Shown piece by piece: positions 46,000 through 57,628 of a stretch of 64,000 nt of DNA (position 1 is its first letter; every line of letters begins with the position of its first letter). Where the stretch lies: contig OY821745.1 in assembly GCA_963682055.1 (NCBI GenBank), forward strand, positions 31,245,342 through 31,309,341. Direction: 5' to 3'. A program made the position numbers and the translations under genes. The notes under the pieces were generated by a model. It searched no databases and was not told where the DNA came from. It saw only the letters and a program-made list of their open reading frames with translations. This stretch comes from Primula veris. Taxonomy: Eukaryota; Streptophyta; Magnoliopsida; Ericales; Primulaceae.

Positions 46000-48700
46000 T
46001 CTGAAAAGTGGAGAGATCGAGTAAGAGTAACTGTGATTTTGTTTATTTTGAGTTGTGAACTGTTAGAAGAATAAGAGATAAAAGGAACAATTTACATGTT
46101 ACTACAACCTTACTTCTTTCATGCCAATATATACGTACATGCATTTAACCTAGTTTTTAAGGTATTTTTTGTCTTTGCACAAGAGTATTCTGGTCACTAC
46201 AACTATATGAAATAAAACTGATTTTTGTTGGATTAACCACGGTCACGTCACTTTCTAGGGTTACGTTCATTTACATTCACAGTTTTAGAAATAAAAAAGC
46301 ACTTGTTACTAAAAGTGTACTAAAGAGTTATCTTTTGTGCTAACAGTATCAAAGTTATTATACGATCTAACAGTGCACTTGGATATCTGTTGTAATAAAA
46401 ATGAATTCACAATAAACACAAAGAAATGGGAAAAAATACCCAAGAAATTGCCAAAAGTATAAACAAATTTTTTTAATTAACGTTAACTAAAAAAAATCCA
46501 AAAAAGTTGGGGGAAAGCCAAAAAACTCTGAAATTTGTCAGAAAACTTAAAAATTCAAAAAACATACCCTCAATTCTTTAAAAAATCATACGTATTTAAG
46601 ATACACACTAGGGGCTATAAGTACTACTCCTATTCGGTCATTTTTAAATTTCAGATTCAAATTTTTTGATACGTTCTTCATGATTTGGTTTATGATTCCA
46701 CAATATGAATCCAACCCAAATCCAATCAATATAAACTTGACCGCTGAATTCATATATTACTTTCATAATCCAATGCAAACCAGGCTAAAAAAATAATAAT
46801 ATTAGTACTGCCATGTAAGAATCAAACAATTCGTCAAATCTTGTATTATAAACATTCACTTGTTGTGTATATTGTATTTTTGCTTTTAGTTATACTCCAT
46901 TTTGAATCGTGAATATGAGTCCAATCTGAATCACATTCAAACCATCAATCCATAAATTCTAACCAAATTACACCGATCGATCGGTTTGGTTTGGTTTGGT
47001 TTAAAATGTAAATATTAATGGTTCAGTTTGGTACTAAATTTTGCAATCCGTTACAACTTGGTTTAAACTGGGGTCAACCTGTTTGAAACGAACCATTTAC
47101 ACCGTTAACACATATGCATACACTTGATGCATTATCGTTTCTACAAAGTGTATACACTTCAGACACACATGTTCACACAAATCGAACCGTCGCCTTATTG
47201 TCCTCTGTGACACAAAAAAATGTTACAACTAACAGGACCTACAATTTTTATGAAATATGACCATGTAAACTTTATTATTATTTATAACTGGCCCGAGTTG
47301 GAATCAAATTTTTTGAATGACTATGAGTTTGTTTGGTAACAAAATGTTTTAGCAAATTTTTGGATTTTTTATTATAAAAAGTTGTGGGCGTTCAGACATT
47401 CGGATTATTTAGCTTTAAAAAACCAGATTTCACTAGCTAAAAAATCTAAAAATATAGAATCAAGATTTTCAGTGGAGTTTTGAAACGGATATTTTAAATC
47501 TAATTTTGGAATAAAAAAATTGTTAACAAACATAGCCTATGTGGGGTTTAATCCTATACGGGGTATTTTTATAAATATGTTTTATTATATACTTTATTTT
47601 AACAGTAAATTTTTCACCATGTAAAGAAAGAAATTCACAATCCATATTAACTTCCACACAGAATACATTTTCTACCACATAAGATTTTAAGGGAAAAAAG
47701 AGCTATATGGTAGCCTCATCCTGGGGATTGCCTATTTGCTGGCTATATGACTAGAATCTATGCCATTTCAGTGTACAAGACCATACATATTAAATCAATC
47801 TAGACAGTTTTAAATTCTTCTTAAAGGCGGTCTTTGTAAGAGAACCAATACTTTATGTGAAAATGTTTCTCCAATATATGCCATGGTCACTTACTAAGAA
47901 CAAAATAACAACTATGTTCATTTCTAAATTTTAGAAGATAAATATCATTGCAGGTATAAGGCTTTGAAACCATATGTATTCCATTTGATTTTAGCTTACT
48001 GTAAGATGATGTTGTTGTTAGAACTAAATATTATATATATATATATATGTGTACGTGCGCGTGTGCGTGTGCGTGTGCGTGACTAGATTTTTATGTTAGA
48101 ATATGAACCAATATAAAGAACGTACCTGATTCCATCATGTTGGTATGAGAATGGATAATGAGTTATTATTATCTCTATGGATCTATTTGATGGGAATGAA
48201 ATAGCAGAATAGTTAGAGATTAGTCTTAGAATCAAATCTCATGTTTCTTATATAGTAATACTAATTATAATCTCATTAACCCTAATTAGTTTACTATTAG
48301 GTAATACACATCACAAATTTCATAACATGTCACATGTTTTATTGGGCTTTTATTAATAGATCACTTAATTAGTCCATTAAATAATATTAGAATAAATATA
48401 ATTATGTTAATTAATTAGCACACACGTTAATAAAATAACTTAACAATTGTAAGAGATTTGTTGTTCAAGAAAGTACACCCTACAAGTTTATTTTCCATTT
48501 TGTGGCTCCAAAGGCTGTAGTACAATTACAGAGTTAATTTGACACTACCATCAGTAATGCTAACGTGTTTTAGAGGATTTTTTTCTATGAGTGTTATGAC
48601 CTTGGAGCACATCAGCAAATGAATTGCTTTTGTTCCCATCAGTTATATGAATAGATGGTTTATTAGGCACGCTATTGATATGTTGTTTCTTAGGTATAAA
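46000..48700. other. Upstream of gene G and intergenic DNA
   Basis: 46030-46740 is the duplicated B3 upstream block shared with F. 47327-47545 has weakly inverted ends (TTTGTTTGGTAACAAAATG and GGCTATGTTTGTTAACAAT) like an old MITE. 48030-48085 is an (AT)n plus (GTGCGT)n microsatellite. No gene supported. Confidence 0.45.
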
Positions 48701-48710
48701 AGAGCTATTA

Positions 48711-49200
48711 TGAACATTGGGTATTGTACTAGGCCAACAGTAACACTATTTATATTTTTACCAACAGTTATATTGTCAGAAGAAATTTCAAGAAAAAGTA
48801 AGTAACTAATATTATGTCCAAAAAAGGGAAGGTGAACATGTCCACAAAAAGAAAATGAGCGTTGAGTGGCATTTCTGTGAACAATTTCTCTGTTTTGCCA
48901 TGTAGTTTCACATTTTTTCCCAATGAATCTTCCAACTCAGCATCCAACTCTTTGATGAACATTGGGTATTGTACTAGGCCAACAGTAACACTATTTATAT
49001 TTTTACCAACAGTTATATTGTCAGAAGAAATTTCAAGAAAAAGTAAGTAACTAATATTATGTCCAAAAAAGGGAAGGTGAACATGTCCACAAAAAGAAAA
49101 TGAGCGTTGAGTGGCATTTCTGTGAACAATTTCTCTGTTTTGCCATGTAGTTTCACATTTTTTCCCAATGAATCTTCCAACTCAGCATCCAACTCTTTGA
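48711..49200. repeat. Perfect tandem duplication of 245 bp
   Basis: The 245 bases from 'tgaacattgggtattg' (48711) to 'cagcatccaactcttt' are repeated at once from 48956 to 49200 with no difference I can see by eye. The identity implies a very recent event. The unit is part of the same interrupted minus-strand region as the frame at 49200-51564. Confidence 0.9.
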
Positions 49201-51564
49201 TGAATGCATGAATTTGTTGATAGGAGATTCTGAAAGGGTGCTGAAAGTAGTGATGATTGCAGGATCACGTAACATGGGTGTGGTATTTGGGGGCGAGGAA
49301 TTGGGAATTTCTGGAACTTGGATGTAGGTGTGATGGAATAATGAATTGGGATTGTTGGGGTGGTGAGAAAAATTATAGTTTGAATAAGACGTAATTCCCT
49401 ATAAGTATCTCATAGCAACTTATATTTCTTCTAAATATCTTGTTAAGTTCACATTCCTCATAGGTAACATTTTTTAATTATTTAGTTTATTTACCAAATT
49501 GTCATACAAACCAAAATATAATATACATATTTTATCTTTCTACAAACCCAAAAAAATAGTTTTAAATTACAACAAAATAAAAAAAAAACACAAAAAAAAT
49601 TATAAAAATGCAAAAAATATAAAAAATAACAAAAAAAACAAAAAATTATAAAAAAAAAACAAAAAATCACAAAAAAATAAAAAAAAATAATAAAAAATTA
49701 CCAAAAATCATCAAAAATCACAAAAAATTATTAAAAAAATACAAAAATCACAAAAAAATATAAAAAATTTAAAAAATTACAAAAACTCACAAAAAATGGA
49801 AAAAATCACAAACTTTTTAAAAAATTACAATAAAAATATATAATTTTTTTTGTCAATATAACACTTTTTATACCGAAAACTCAAAAAAAATATAAAAAAT
49901 GACAAAAACTTACAAAAAATCACAAAACTTTATAAAAAATTAACAAAAATCACAAAAAATTATAAAAAATGAAAAAAATCACAAAAAAAAGAATTATAAA
50001 AAAATGAAAAGATCATAAACTTTTTAAAAAACTACAAAAAATATATAATTTTTTTTTTTGTCAATATAACACTTTTTATACCGAAAAGTGATTTATTTTT
50101 TTTAAAAAAAATGATTTTTCCATGATAATTGTGCATTTCTTTAATCTAAATGAGCTGAAAGTTCATTTAGTTCAGTCAAAAATACATATAATTCAGTCAA
50201 AAGCGTATATAGTTCAATAAAAGTGCATATAGTTCAGTCGAAAGTGTATATAGTTAGTCAAAAATGCATTCAATTCAGCTGAAAGTACATCTTGTTCCGT
50301 TGAAAGTGCATACATGCAATTCAGTCGAAAGTAAATATAGTTCAATAAAAGTGAGCATGCGTATAGTTCAGCTAAAAGTGCATCTGGTTCTGCTGAAAGT
50401 ACATCTGGTTCAGCTTAAAGTGCATTTAATTTAGTGGAAAACACATATAGTTAAGTCAAAAGTGCATATAGTGTAGTCGAAAATAAATATAGTACAGTCG
50501 AAAGTGCATATAGTTCTGTTAAAAATGCATCTGATTCAACTAAAAGTGCATCTAGTACAACTGAAAGTGCATATGGTTCAGCTGAAAGTGCATATGGTTC
50601 AGCTAAAGTGTATCTGGTTCAGCTGAAAGTGCATATGGTTCAGACAAAAATGCATCTAGTTCAATAAAAGTGCATATCGTTCTGTAAAACCTGCATCTGG
50701 TTCATCTAAAAGTGCATCTGGTTCAGCTGAAAGTGCATATAGTTCAGCTAAAAGTGCATCTGGTTCAGTCGAAAGTGCATGTAGTACAGTCGAAAGTGCA
50801 TAAAGTTCAATAAAAGTGATTTTTTTGTGATTTTTTTCATTTTTTTTTTATAATTTTGTGATTTTTTTCATTTTTTTTAAATTTTTTTGTGATTTTTTAA
50901 TAAATTTTTTATGATTTTTTGTGATATTTTGTGATTTTTTTCATTTTTTATAATATTTTGTGATTTTTTTCATTTTTCATTTTTTATAATTTTTTTTTTA
51001 TTTTTTTTGTAATTTTTTTAAAATTTTGTGATTTCTTGTGATTTTTTCATTTTTTATAATTTTTTTATTTTCTTTGTGATTTTTTTTATTTTCATTTTTT
51101 GTGATTTTTTTTTTATTTTTTTTGAGATTTTTTTGCATTTTATATAATTTTATGTGTTTTTTTTCCATTTTTTATGAAATATGTGTATGGCGTTTTGGTA
51201 AATAAAGTAAATAATTAAAAAATAGTACCTATATGGAATATGAACTTATGGAGGTAGCTAGGAGTAATATAAGTTCAAAAATGATACCTATTGGGCATTA
51301 TTTGTTTGAATAATTAGGCAACTGTGAATATTTACGCCTTATTTCCGGCGAGTGTAAATGACCGAGTTCTCCATATAACTCAACAAGTAGGAATCCAAAT
51401 ATATTTAATTGATGGTTAAAAGCGTCAGCTTTTGGGTTAGGGCTTTTTGGATTGTTAGAATTTATAGAGTGATCAGTTAGCATATTTCTTTGATCAAAAA
51501 TATTTTGCCTTTGTCTCCTTTCTTTCCTCATTTGCTCTTGCAGATCTGTAATTTCTTTATCCAT
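49200..51564 (-). pseudogene. Unknown reading frame split by a foldback transposon
   Basis: On the minus strand a frame begins at 51564 in a good start context (GCCATGG) with a charged, coiled-coil-like stretch (EITDLQEQMRKERRQRQ) and runs to the transposon's target site (SQLPNYSN). On the other side of the element the frame continues in register from 49387 (YNFSHHPNNPNS..., PNTTPMLRDPAI). Leaving out the element and one copy of the target duplication gives one uninterrupted frame, so the element landed in a coding or formerly coding sequence. I do not recognise the family. The downstream side passes into the 245-bp tandem duplication, where a frame containing FIKELDAELEDSLGK lies in a different register. 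Confidence 0.5.
49388..51303. mobile_element. Foldback/Mutator-like element with internal minisatellite (10-bp TSD)
   Basis: 1916 bp between exact repeats GTTTGAATAA (49378-49387 and 51304-51313). Terminal inverted repeats of about 110 bp (TAATTCCCTATAAGTATC on the left, TAATGCCCAATAGGTATC inverted on the right) share 'aattatttaNtttatttacc'. Inside are an A-rich arm of 'aaaaatcacaaaaaa' units (49560-50110), a core minisatellite at 50140-50815 with some 30 copies of a ~21-base unit like GAAAGTGCATATAGTTCAGTC, and a T-rich arm (50815-51170) complementary to the first. A 9-11 bp target duplication with long TIRs fits Mutator-like or foldback elements. No transposase. Confidence 0.85.
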
Positions 51565-51589
51565 GGCGATCTACTTAGCTTTCGTCTAG

Positions 51590-52125
51590 AGGCGGAACCA
51601 ACATCATATATGGGTTTACCAAAATAATTAATAAAAACACATAATGTTTTTCAAATTATAAACACGGACAAGCCGTATTTTTTTTATTTTACCTTTTTTA
51701 TTATATTTTCTTATTTTTTTAACGAGATGGTTTCTTAATTAAAATATATTTAATTTCTAAAAAAATTTCCTTTTCGCTTAATTTTGGCAATGACGACTTT
51801 TTCTTCAAACTCCAAAAAAAAACCCACAACGGTAATGTCACGTGCAGTCACGTATCGAAAGTTTCAGCGTTTCAAAATTGACTAAAAAATAAATAAAATA
51901 GAAAACAAAACGATAAAAAAGGTAAAATTAAGATTTAAAAGTAAAAAAGATTAATAGACGAACGTAAAAAAATATAAAATCTGAAAAAATCAAGCTTATA
52001 TTAAATACTAGATATATACGAACAATCAAATATGTATTACACAATTTCATTGTACTCACTTCCTTTAATTAAAAAACAAACAATAAAAAATTCTTTTATA
52101 AATTTGTTTGCACCAAGCACTTTGT
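51590..52125. other. Spacer between the unknown frame and B3 pseudogene H
   Basis: AT-rich; 'agaggcggaaccaac' near 51590 resembles a hAT-like terminus but no partner was found. B3 homology to gene G stops abruptly at about 52130, so the end of H was lost at this junction. Confidence 0.35.
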
Positions 52126-52129
52126 TGTT

Positions 52130-52559
52130 GGGATCCAAGACAACCTTTTCGCAACCATTTGGACCATACGGGACAAAGTCGAAGACATTGTTAGAAAGTA
52201 GCCGGAAAATCAAGACGTCCCCGTGTTTTAAATCATTATCCGTCACCAGCATTCCCCAACCATCACCACTGAAAAATTTGTCCTCAGAAAATTGTTCTAT
52301 TTTAACGTCCCATTTTGATTACCCTCGTTTAGCTTTAATCATCACATTTTCAGGCAAAGTAACATCAAACTTGGCCTCGAAAGCTGGTGGTATACGCTAC
52401 AAAATGTAAATTCAAGCCATGAGGTCAGATTAATAATCAATGTAATAAGTTAAATAATGAGTAAAATGTGTGTAAGAGAGTGTAACTCACCAGTTTCTCA
52501 GCATAATTACCTATTAACGGCTTGTAAAAAGATGGAAAATGCTCAGGTTTACTATCCAT
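52130..52559 (-). pseudogene. B3 gene H: truncated single-domain B3 pseudogene
   Basis: Near-identical to gene G. Exon 1 is 52559-52491 and encodes the same 23 residues; exon 2 starts at 52396. It has an in-frame TAA at 52319-52321 where G has GAA (in KRGESKWD), and homology ends at 52130 just after GCEKVVLDP, so the tail is missing. Its very low divergence from G (also in intron and upstream sequence) points to a recent duplication. Confidence 0.8.
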
Positions 52560-52663
52560 TTCGACTTCCAAATCTGAAAAATGGAAAGAGTAAGAGTAAC
52601 TGTGATTTTGTTTATTTTGAGTTGTGAACTGTTAGAAGAATAAGAGATAAAAGGAACAATTTA

Positions 52664-52713
52664 CATGTTACTACAACCTTACTTATTTCATGTTACTACA
52701 ACCTTACTTATTT
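52664..52713. repeat. Two perfect copies of a 25-bp unit at the LINE 5' junction
   Basis: 'catgttactacaaccttact' plus five bases occurs twice in tandem, immediately before the LINE that begins near 52722. Gene G has it once (near 46096), so the second copy arose at or near the LINE insertion. Confidence 0.7.
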
Positions 52714-52843
52714 CATGCCAACAAGAGCTCACAAAATGAGAAAAGATATGAGGAGTCGGGTAAATCTTTCCTAAATGGTTTTGCTACTCCTTGGAAACCA
52801 TTGGAAAATCCTGTTTCTACAAATGGGAGAGAACTATTGAGCA

Positions 52844-53200
52844 GTGCAACTAGCAAGAAGTCTTCTGGTGTCTAAAACTAGCACTAGTAAGAGTAATCGA
52901 TATGAAGTACTTGGAAGTATTGAAGAAGAAAATGGGGAAGTAAATGATACTGCAAGTACAAATGCTCATATGGAAGATTCCTCTTACAAATCTATTGATA
53001 CACTAATTGAGCAACTTCATATAGATTCAAGTTGTCCTCCTCATGATTTTGAGAGAGAAGAGCAGAATGATTATATGTCTGACAACATGGGCAAGAAGTC
53101 TAATATGCTGAAAAGAGAAAGAAAAAAGGCAAAGTTGTATACCCCTGCTAGTAATGCTACTAGAAAATGGAAAACTAATAAAAAAAAAATTGATGAATAG
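52844..53200 (+). pseudogene. LINE ORF1, C-terminal part
   Basis: A 118-codon open frame that begins inside the element, so its true N-terminus is missing. It contains SNRYEVLGSIEEE, a motif common near the end of plant LINE ORF1 proteins, then a Lys-rich tail (KKSNMLKRERKKAK). Its stop (TAG, 53198-53200) overlaps the ORF2 start ATG at 53193 by eight bases, the kind of overlap used for ORF2 re-initiation in LINEs. Confidence 0.6.
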
Positions 53201-55367
53201 TTTTTTGGTATGGAATATAAGAGAGGTTGCAAATAAAACCTCTCAATTGCAGTTAGAGAAGTATGTGAAATTTTATAAAATTCAGATAGTAGTCATTTTG
53301 GAACCTTTTGTTAAAGAAAATAGAGCTATCACTCTATTAAAAAGATTAGAGATGAAGGGGATTATCTCAAATGAAGTAGTAGGTGGTAAAATTTGGTGCT
53401 TCTATAAAGAAGGTATTGAAGTTTTGGTGATGGATTATTCAAACCAAATGTTAACTATTAAATGTAATGCTACTAGTTTTTCTGCAGTAATGGCTTTTAT
53501 ATATGCCAAATGTACTTGGATAGAAAGAAGGGATTTGTGGATTAGTATTTCAAATCTGAATATTACTTTAGACCTTTGTATTGTGACAGGGGATTTCAAT
53601 ATTATTAGAAATAATAATGAAAAACTAGGAGGAAAGGCAAAGAAGAAAGCTGATATGAATGATTTTAATGAAGCTATTCAAAACTGCGGTTTATGTGATT
53701 TAAACTATATGGGAACGGGTTTTACATGGTGTAGACAAAATAAAGGTGCAATGCAACTTGAGAGACTGGACAGAGGTTTGGTGAATAGTAGATGGATGAA
53801 TGAGTATAGTTATGATCTTCTCCATCTAGAGAGGAATGTATCTGATCACTCTCCTCTACTATTTTCTCAGAAAAATGGTCAAAATGGAGAGGGCACAACT
53901 TTTAAATTCCAGAGAGCATGGAGTAGAAGTGAAGATTTCTTGAATATTGTGGTGGATTGCTGGAAGAGACCATGTTATTTAAAGGGCATGTTTAAATTGT
54001 CTCATAAACTTAAAAGACTTAAATATAACCTTAAGAAGTGGAACAAGAAAATATTTGGGAATGTCTTTAACAACTTGGCTTCTATGAGAGACAAGTTAAA
54101 TTTTTGGGAGACTATGCTTGAGAGTAATCTATGTGAGACAACTATAGAGAGAACTATAATGAATGTCTTTCTCTATATAATGAAGTTTTATTACAGGAAG
54201 AAATTTTCCTGAAACAGAAGACAAGAGTACAATGGCTAAAGGAAGGTGACAAAAACTAAAAATTATTTCACCAAATGATGAAGGTGAGGAGAAATAAAAA
54301 AGAAATTCGTAACATTACTAAAACGGATGGATCTATGACTGAAGAAGCTAGTGAGATTGAAGAGGAAGCTATATCTTTCTTTAAAATCATCTGGCTGTTG
54401 AAAATTTGGAAGTACGAAAGGGGCTACTGGATGTTATTCCCAGTTTGGTTAGTAAGACAGATAATGAAATGCTTTGTAGGACTCCTTCTTTAGAGGAATT
54501 GAAGAGTGTTGTTTTCTCAACCCCTATTAACTCAGCTCCAGGGATTGATGGATATTCTGCTTCTTTTTACATCTGTTTTTGGGAGATTATTAAAGAGGAT
54601 TTATATGATGTTATTTTAGATTTCTTTTATGGTGGCTATTTCCCAAAGTCTTGGATTTCTGCTCTCATTGTGTTAATTCCTAAGGTAGACTCCCCTCAAT
54701 CTTTTGGCCAATTTAGGCCTATTAGTCTATTCCAAGTATCTTATAAATTGATTTCAAAAATTCTTACTAATAGACCGGCTCCTTTAATGCCTAAATTGAT
54801 TTCTCTAAACCAGCATGGCTTTGTGAATGGGTGGCTAATAAGTGACTGCATTTTACTATCTCAAGAGTTAATGAGGCATTTGGGAGATAATGTTAGAGGG
54901 GGTAATGTGGCTTTTAAATTGGATATGACTAAGGCTTTTGATAGAGTCAACTGGTCTTTCTTGCAAAAAGTGCTGGAAGCTTATGGGTTTTGTAAAGAGT
55001 GGAATCTAATTATTATGAGATGTGTGGAACATGCTTTTTACTCTATTAGTATTAATGGTGGAGTTGCTGGCTACTTTTCTTCTACTAGAGGGCTTAAACA
55101 TTGTGATCCCCTCTCTCTTTTATTATTTGTTTTGACTGAAGAAGTGTTTAGTAGGGGTCTAACCAGGTTAGTTGAAGAAAATAAAATTCTGCCAAACAAA
55201 GTAGCAAAGGGGTAATGCCAATATCACATCTTTTATTTGCGGACGATGTTATGATTTTCACTAATGGGAGCAAAAATAGCTCGGAGAAGTTGATGGCTTT
55301 TACTCATGATTATGAGGCAGTCTCTGGACAACTTCTTAACAACCCTACAAGTGTTTTTCTAACTCGT
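53193..55367 (+). pseudogene. LINE ORF2, 5' part: endonuclease and reverse transcriptase
   Basis: Starting at ATG 53193 (MNSFLVWNIREV), an apurinic-type endonuclease covers about 260 codons (VVILEPFV, IVTGDFNIIR, LDRGLVNSRW, SDHSPLLF). A frameshift near 54180 and a TAA in the GDKN-KLFHQ motif near 54257 interrupt it. Reverse transcriptase follows at 54406-55215 (SAPGIDGYSASFY, ALIVLIPKVDSPQ, FRPISLF, NQHGFVNG, FKLDMTKAFDRVNW) and, after another frame change at about 55215, the catalytic FADDVMIFTNGSK at 55230-55280. It is broken by the solo LTR at 55368. Non-functional. Confidence 0.88.
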
Positions 55368-55658
55368 TGTAACGACCCGGCCCTACGAACCGAACCGCCA
55401 CGCCCGTATCAACAATATTGTCCGTTTTGGCACAACTTCCCAGGATGGTCATCCATCCTGGTACTACTCCAAGATAAGCACGCTTAACTGTGGAGTTCCG
55501 TCCTCGCTATTGTGCCGCACGGCTTTAAAAGGCCTTGTTGATAAGAAATGGATCTTTAAGCTCATATACCACACGGGTACTCTCATATCTGGGCGATGTG
55601 GGACTGACGCATAACACCGCACCACAGAATTTCCTTCCAGAAAATCTGGGTCGTCACA
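55368..55658 (-). mobile_element. Cassandra-like TRIM solo LTR inside the LINE (TSD CTCGT)
   Basis: 291 bp starting TGTAACGACCC and ending GGTCGTCACA, flanked by exact CTCGT duplications (55363-55367, 55659-55663). The 5S-like core reads on the minus strand (AACTCCACAGTTAAGCGTGC, GTAGTACCAGGATGG, at about 55440-55505). It is about 85-90% like the copy at 31579-31868 but inverted. The LINE frame resumes after it (RNALQRRKDVIARATDF), so it landed in an older LINE. Confidence 0.92.
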
Positions 55659-55663
55659 CTCGT

Positions 55664-57628
55664 AATGCTTTACAACGAAGGAAGGATGTTATTGCACGTG
55701 CTACTGACTTTACAGAGGGTTCTTTCCCTACCCAATACTTGGGTATTCCTCTGCACTTTACTTCACTCACAGCAAAAATGTATGATGAGCTTATAGAAAA
55801 AATCATCAATAAAGTCACTAGCTGTAAAGGAAGTTTTCTTTCAAATGGGGGAAAGCTTATTCTGCTAAGGTATGTCCTTACTTCTATGCCAGTACATTTG
55901 CTTTCAGTTTTAAATCCTCCTGATTTAGTACTTAAAAGAATTGAAAAAATCTTCTCTGATTTTTTCTGGGGAAACTATGATGGGAAATGCAAACATCACT
56001 GGATGAGCTGGAGAAAAATGGCTAGGCCAATTGAAGAAGGGGGAATTGGAGTGAGGATCCTCAAAGAAGTGATGACTGCTTTCCAGGCTAAGCTCAGTTG
56101 GAGACTGCTCAATGAAGTCTCATTATGGACCTCATATATGTTCCAAAAATATTTTAGCACATATGCTGACTAGTCTGAACCAAAAGTTAATGCTGTGAGC
56201 TCAAATAGTTGGAAGGTACTAGCTGCTTATTTTCCCATTCTAATTAAAAATAGCAAATGGCTACTGAAAGAAGGCTCTTTAAATTTATGGTTTGAGAATT
56301 GGAGTGGTGAAGGTTGTTTAAAGGATAATTATTCAGTAAAATTTCCTAATTTGCTCCTTAATCAATTGGTTAATAAGAATGATTGGAATGTGAAAGTTTT
56401 AAACTCTCTAGAAGATCAAAATGTGACTGATTTTGTGTGTAAGAAGACTGTAAAACTTAGAAAGGGAGAAGATGTTAGATATTGGCCTATGGCTCAAAAT
56501 GGTCTCTTTAGTGTTAAAGAGGCATATAAATTTTTCAGGAAGAAAGAGTCTAAATGTTTGGTTGCTAAGTATATTTGGACCAAGCATTTACCCAGCAAAA
56601 TTTCTATATTTTGTTGGAAATTATGCACCAATGGTATTAAACTTGATGCGCATATTCAGCAATTTGGAATTTCACTAGCATCTAAATGTAATTGCTGTGT
56701 AAATCCCCAACTAGACTATGCAAATCATTTATTTGGTTCCAGTGAAATTGTACTCGAGGTGTGGAATCACTATAGTGATAAGTTTGGAACTATCTGTCTT
56801 AATGATCCAAACTGGAGAAGCTTTATCAAGTTATGGTGCAATAAAAATGAAGGGAATTTTCAAGTAAATTTTCTGGCAAGGGTTTTACCTTTTTTAATTC
56901 TGTGGAAGGTTTGGATTAGCAAAATTAATTCAAAGCATAATGATATTAAAATGTGTTCTGCTAATATTATAGTCAAAGTTGATAAATGGTTGATGGAGTT
57001 GAACAATAATATTAATCCGGGCAAGGAATTGGTTGCCTTCCAAGAGCTTAATTTAGCCTCTCTGAATATTGTAAAAATTCCTTGTGAAGCTATGAGATTG
57101 ATTGCTGTCAAATGGCTCACTCCCCCCTCTGAAAAATTAAAATTAAATTTTGATGACTCAGTTTATTTGCATAAAAAAGTTGCTGGGGGTGGTGGGATAG
57201 TAAGAAATGAAGATAGTAAAATTTTGTTTGCCTATAACTTTCCTAGTGAGATTCTGGAAGTGGTGAATGCGGATTTACAAGCTCTTTTTGAAGGACTGGT
57301 GATCTGCTTGGTTTGGTAAATGTTATAGTGGAAACTGATTCTTTGAAATTATTTCATTTGTGGGAGAAAAAAAAAGGTGGATATTCAGTATCTAAATATC
57401 TGGGAAGATGTGGTTATACTTGTGGAAAGTATTTGTGGTGATTTATACTTTATATGGCGGGAACAGAATAAAATTGCTGACTGTCTTACTAAATGTGGAG
57501 CGATGGGAGACTTCACTTGTTATTTTGATGAACTTTCTCTTCCTCGTAAAGTGTTTGGACTTTACAAATTAGATGAAGAAGCAATAGAAAATTTTAGAAT
57601 AGTAAAAGCTAGATTTTGTTTGGCTTAA
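55664..57628 (+). pseudogene. LINE ORF2, 3' part: RT end, zinc-binding and RNase H-like domains
   Basis: 55664-56173 gives the thumb region (FPTQYLGIPLHFTSLT, GGKLILLRYVLTSMPVHLL, FFWGNYDGKCKHHWMSW), ending in a stop; 56195-57319 gives LKEGSLNLWFENWSG, the zinc-binding region (LPSKISIFCWKLCTNGIKL, CNCCVNPQLDYANHLFG) and the start of an RNase H-like domain (WLTPPSEKLKLNFDDS). After a frameshift near 57320, 57377-57628 supplies the end (WREQNKIADCLTKCG...LPRKVFGLYKLDE). Two stops or frameshifts, so dead. Confidence 0.85.

Noticed and set aside
49560..51170. CRISPR-like array (regular 21-base units)
   Set aside because: Units are contiguous without unique spacers, diverge freely, and lie between inverted arms of a eukaryotic transposon.
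55535..56173. A single 212-codon gene
   Set aside because: Its first 40 codons are antisense LTR and the rest is LINE reverse transcriptase; the open frame across the junction is accidental.
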